DNA from: Roseivirga misakiensis
GTDB taxonomy: Bacteria; Bacteroidota; Bacteroidia; Cytophagales; Cyclobacteriaceae
DNA: 64,000 bases
Assembly: GCF_001747105.1 (NCBI RefSeq)
Contig: NZ_MDGQ01000005.1
Coordinates: 1,922,001 to 1,986,000, forward strand
Direction of reading: 5' to 3'
Shown here: positions 61,932-64,000 of the stretch, piece by piece
Numbering within the stretch: position 1 is the stretch's first letter
How the letters are laid out: the number at the start of each line of letters is the position of its first letter
Notes under the pieces: generated by a model
What the model was told of the DNA's origin: nothing
Seen by the model: only the letters and a program-made list of their open reading frames with translations
The model's database searches: none
Position numbers and translations under genes: made by a program

Positions 61932-62815
61932 GGCGTAAATTCCTCCAAGAAATTATCGATGAACGCGCTGATATGTTTTCGATTTCTTTGTTCCTCTTTC
62001 ACCACCAAATAGTGGCTTCTTTTTAGGCCATTCTTGCCGATCTTTTTGAAGACAAGTTCATCTGATAATTTATAGGATTTCAAGCTCCATTTCGGTAAGC
62101 AAACCACGCCCATATTAGCGACCACCATTTCTAATGAAACTTCAGTAAAAGGAATCGCAGTGACTTTTCTAGGGATAATTTTATTGGGCTTAAGAAAGTG
62201 CTCATAGACTGAGACACTTTCTAACGGAAATGAATTGATAATCAAGTTTAAATCAGCAAAATGACTAACATCCAAAAATTCTAAATCACTGAATTTATGT
62301 TCCTGATGCATAATCACAAAAATCTCGTCTTCTAACACCTTTTTAGTGAAAAGTGCATCCGACACAGGTGCCGAAGTCACAATAGCAACATCCACTTCAT
62401 TTGAAAGCAATTGAGAAACCGTGCTTTGGGAACCATCCAGGCTCAAATCGATTTCAATTTCAGGATAAAGGACAGCCATTTTCTGAACGAATGCTGGCAG
62501 TCCATGAAAAAATGATTGGCACTCGGCACTTAAACGAATACTTCCTTTCGATCCTTCTTTGATTTGTTCTATACTACTAAAACCAAGCTCAATTCTCTCG
62601 AAAAGTTCGTTGGCCAGTTTATGCAACTCAGCCCCTTCTTTGGTCAGGTTCCAATTATTTCTAGTTCTGTGAAACACCTTAAAACCAAGCCGTTCCTCTA
62701 GCTCCCGAAGCTGATGGCTTAGGGCAGACTGAGTAAGAAATAATTTGTCGGAGGAATTGGCAATATTACCCTCTTCTGCTATGGTTTTAATCAATCGAAA
62801 GTACTTCAGTTCCAT
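61928..62815 (-). CDS. LysR-family transcriptional regulator
   Basis: This 295-residue protein has the LysR HTH at residues 1-60 (KYFRLIKTIAEEGNIANSSDKLFLTQSALSHQLRELEERLG, in pieces) and a substrate-binding-like effector domain (about 90-290). It is divergent from the 50-codon ORF and the racemase gene, so the shared 121-bp region probably holds its operator and controls them; LysR regulators usually act on the neighbouring divergent gene (inference). Confidence 0.9.
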   Translation of the reverse strand: MELKYFRLIKTIAEEGNIANSSDKLFLTQSALSHQLRELEERLGFKVFHRTRNNWNLTKEGAELHKLANELFERIELGFSSIEQIKEGSKGSIRLSAECQSFFHGLPAFVQKMAVLYPEIEIDLSLDGSQSTVSQLLSNEVDVAIVTSAPVSDALFTKKVLEDEIFVIMHQEHKFSDLEFLDVSHFADLNLIINSFPLESVSVYEHFLKPNKIIPRKVTAIPFTEVSLEMVVANMGVVCLPKWSLKSYKLSDELVFKKIGKNGLKRSHYLVVKEEQRNRKHISAFIDNFLEEFTP

Positions 62816-62919
62816 AAGTTCAATTTACTGTAGATTATAATCGCATGTAGTTGAAAATAATTCAATGATCATGTCAAAAGCGCTCAAATTAGCCACATAG
62901 ACCTATGAACGGTTAAGAC

Positions 62920-62927
62920 TAAGTTTG
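62920..62927 (+). promoter_or_regulatory. -7 box (TAAGTTTG) for the 50-codon ORF and racemase
   Basis: Exact TAnnTTTG match only 9 bp before the ATG at 62937, predicting a leader of a few nucleotides. It lies in the LysR divergent region. Confidence 0.55.
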
Positions 62928-62936
62928 TTCAAAAGA

Positions 62937-63089
62937 ATGGATATGAATGCTGAAACGACCTGTATTGATTGCTGTGAGGCAATAGAATTGGACAGAAACA
63001 AAACCGAATGGATGCACTTAAGCCGCTTACTGGAACTCCTCTTTAGGATTAAAATTGTTGGTGCCGAAGATATGTCCAAAATAAAGTAA
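62937..63089 (+). CDS. Small ORF (50 codons) with Cys-rich N-terminus
   Basis: The frame reads MDMNAETTCIDCCEAI and continues for 50 residues to a TAA at 63087. Cys9, Cys12 and Cys13 form a CxxCC motif; the C-terminal half is helical (LSRLLELLFRIKIVG). It lies directly after an exact -7 box, 6 bp before the racemase gene and divergent from LysR, so it is probably translated with the racemase. No family is recognised. The alternative is a leader peptide without its own function. Confidence 0.5.
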   Translation: MDMNAETTCIDCCEAIELDRNKTEWMHLSRLLELLFRIKIVGAEDMSKIK

Positions 63090-63095
63090 GGTATT

Positions 63096-63788
63096 ATGAA
63101 AACGATCGGTATGATTGGAGGAATGAGCTGGGAATCCTCGAAAATGTACTACCAGTATGCCAATGAATATGTAAAAGAAAATCTGGGTGGTTCACATTCC
63201 TGTAAATGTGTTTTGGTCTCAGTAGATTTTGCTGAAATTGAGCGATACACTTTTGCGGGTCAGTGGAATAAAATTGGAGAAATGATGGCAACGTGCACCC
63301 GGCAATTAGAAGCTGCTGGTGCTGATATCATAATACTTTGTACCAATACCATTCACCTCGTAAGCGATTATATTGAAAGCAGTACACAACTACCATTCCT
63401 CCACATTGCCGCCGCCACAGGGCAATCAATAAGGTCAAGAGAACTACAAAAAGTGGGTCTCATAGGAACTAAATTCACCATGGAAAAAGATTTCTATACC
63501 ACTATCCTAACTAAGGACTTTGGATTGGATGTAATCGTCCCAGGTGCCGATGATCGCGAGATAATCCATGATATTATATATCAAGAACTTGTCAAAGGAA
63601 AGTTTACGGGTTCAGCCAGAAATAAGTGTACCAAGATCATTGAAAAGCTTGCTGCTCAAGGCGCTGAGGGAATAATTATGGGTTGTACTGAACTACCGAT
63701 TCTTATTCCCGAAAAACACCTCAATATTCACGCAATTGACACGACCAAAGTGCACATCCAAAAGGCACTCGATTGGGCGATCAGCTAG
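63096..63788 (+). CDS. Aspartate/glutamate racemase family protein
   Basis: This 230-residue protein is a cofactor-independent amino acid racemase of the Asp/Glu family. It starts TIGMIGGMSWESS, carries LCTNTIH near 87 and MGCTELPIL near 197, the two catalytic Cys regions on opposite faces of the active site. Homologues include YgeA/RacX-type broad-specificity racemases. It likely shares the promoter of the 50-codon ORF and is a candidate LysR target. Its stop abuts the stop of the next, convergent gene. Confidence 0.92.
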   Translation: MKTIGMIGGMSWESSKMYYQYANEYVKENLGGSHSCKCVLVSVDFAEIERYTFAGQWNKIGEMMATCTRQLEAAGADIIILCTNTIHLVSDYIESSTQLPFLHIAAATGQSIRSRELQKVGLIGTKFTMEKDFYTTILTKDFGLDVIVPGADDREIIHDIIYQELVKGKFTGSARNKCTKIIEKLAAQGAEGIIMGCTELPILIPEKHLNIHAIDTTKVHIQKALDWAIS

Positions 63789-64000
63789 CTATTCTTCCTT
63801 TATTACATCCACAGGATTCATAAAGGCCACTTTTAAAACCTGAAAGCCCATAATTCCTAGAGATAGGACAATGATACCTATAAGGATTAATCCTGTTTCC
63901 AATAGACTTGGAAATACTCTGTACTCAAATCCATTTAACCATTGATTTGAAATAACCTGATTCACAGGAATCGCGATCACCTCTGCCACTAATATCAAAA
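63789..64000 (-). CDS. FtsX-like ABC transporter permease (partial, C-terminal end)
   Basis: About 70 residues from the C-terminus are visible before the window ends; the frame continues to the right. The sequence has two membrane helices separated by NQWLNGFEYRV and ends with the FtsX-family tail VLKVAFMNPVDVIKEE, like the FtsX half of the permease at 23355 (which ends NPVKRLRAE). It is the second MacB-like permease in the window. Confidence 0.8.
   Translation of the reverse strand, partial: LILVAEVIAIPVNQVISNQWLNGFEYRVFPSLLETGLILIGIIVLSLGIMGFQVLKVAFMNPVDVIKEE

Overview
The window looks like chromosomal DNA from a Bacteroidota bacterium, most likely a marine member of the Cytophagales (Roseivirga/Fulvivirga/Ekhidna-like; the genus is inference). 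Supporting signs are several TAnnTTTG -7 promoter boxes with no Shine-Dalgarno sequences, frequent TTG/GTG starts, a type IX secretion Plug protein, a Bacteroidota PUR-domain protein, a membrane-anchored MutS-like ATPase, a 7TM-AraC regulator, an ECF sigma factor coupled to an anti-sigma/beta-barrel protein, and many lipoproteins and small membrane proteins. I saw no rRNA, tRNA, insertion sequence, phage gene or CRISPR array.

Layout. Positions 1-9.4 kb are mostly conserved: a partial sugar-dehydrogenase-like lipoprotein, an ABC-F ATPase, an ECF sigma/anti-sigma pair, the T9SS Plug, a stand-alone Cas6-like protein, YchF, a PUR protein and a DUF58 protein. From 9.4 to 16.2 kb lies a membrane-anchored NACHT-WD40 protein whose end overlaps a prephenate dehydrogenase, facing a divergent prephenate dehydratase-like protein that lacks the ACT domain; a ferredoxin and a LuxC-like acyl-CoA reductase follow. 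From 16.2 to 34.2 kb are a metallopeptidase, an AtoE transporter, a hydrolase, aconitase B, an FtsX permease, the MutS-like ATPase, a YHYH lipoprotein, a MORN-like protein, a membrane HExxH protein and a second aconitase of mitochondrial type.

From 34.3 to 50 kb is an accessory stretch of singly transcribed genes: a serine hydrolase, small membrane proteins, an ankyrin/PD40 protein, a second membrane HExxH protein paralogous to the first, a secreted EthD protein, a LuxR-type regulator, an esterase, an S41 peptidase, a 7TM-AraC regulator, an ArsR/AHSA1 pair and a substrate-binding-like protein. From 50 to 64 kb are envelope proteins (beta-barrel, TonB C-domain, TPR/propeller, VPS10/sortilin), a MarR-OsmC-cupin-VOC cluster, an FAD amine oxidase, an Lhr-type helicase, a LysR regulator divergent from a 50-codon ORF and a racemase, and the end of a second FtsX permease.

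The most interesting signal is regulatory. Four copies of an 18-bp palindrome, consensus ACTACnCT-NN-AGnGTAGT, lie at intergenic sites (19304, 30991, 40940, 41126). In all four the centre is exactly 30.5 bp from the start of a TAnnTTTG-like box, which is activator geometry. Two copies sit just beside, and point away from, the LuxR-type regulator gene. The predicted targets are an alpha/beta hydrolase, one membrane HExxH protein and the esterase. I read this as a previously undescribed LuxR-type regulon, pending genome-wide search.
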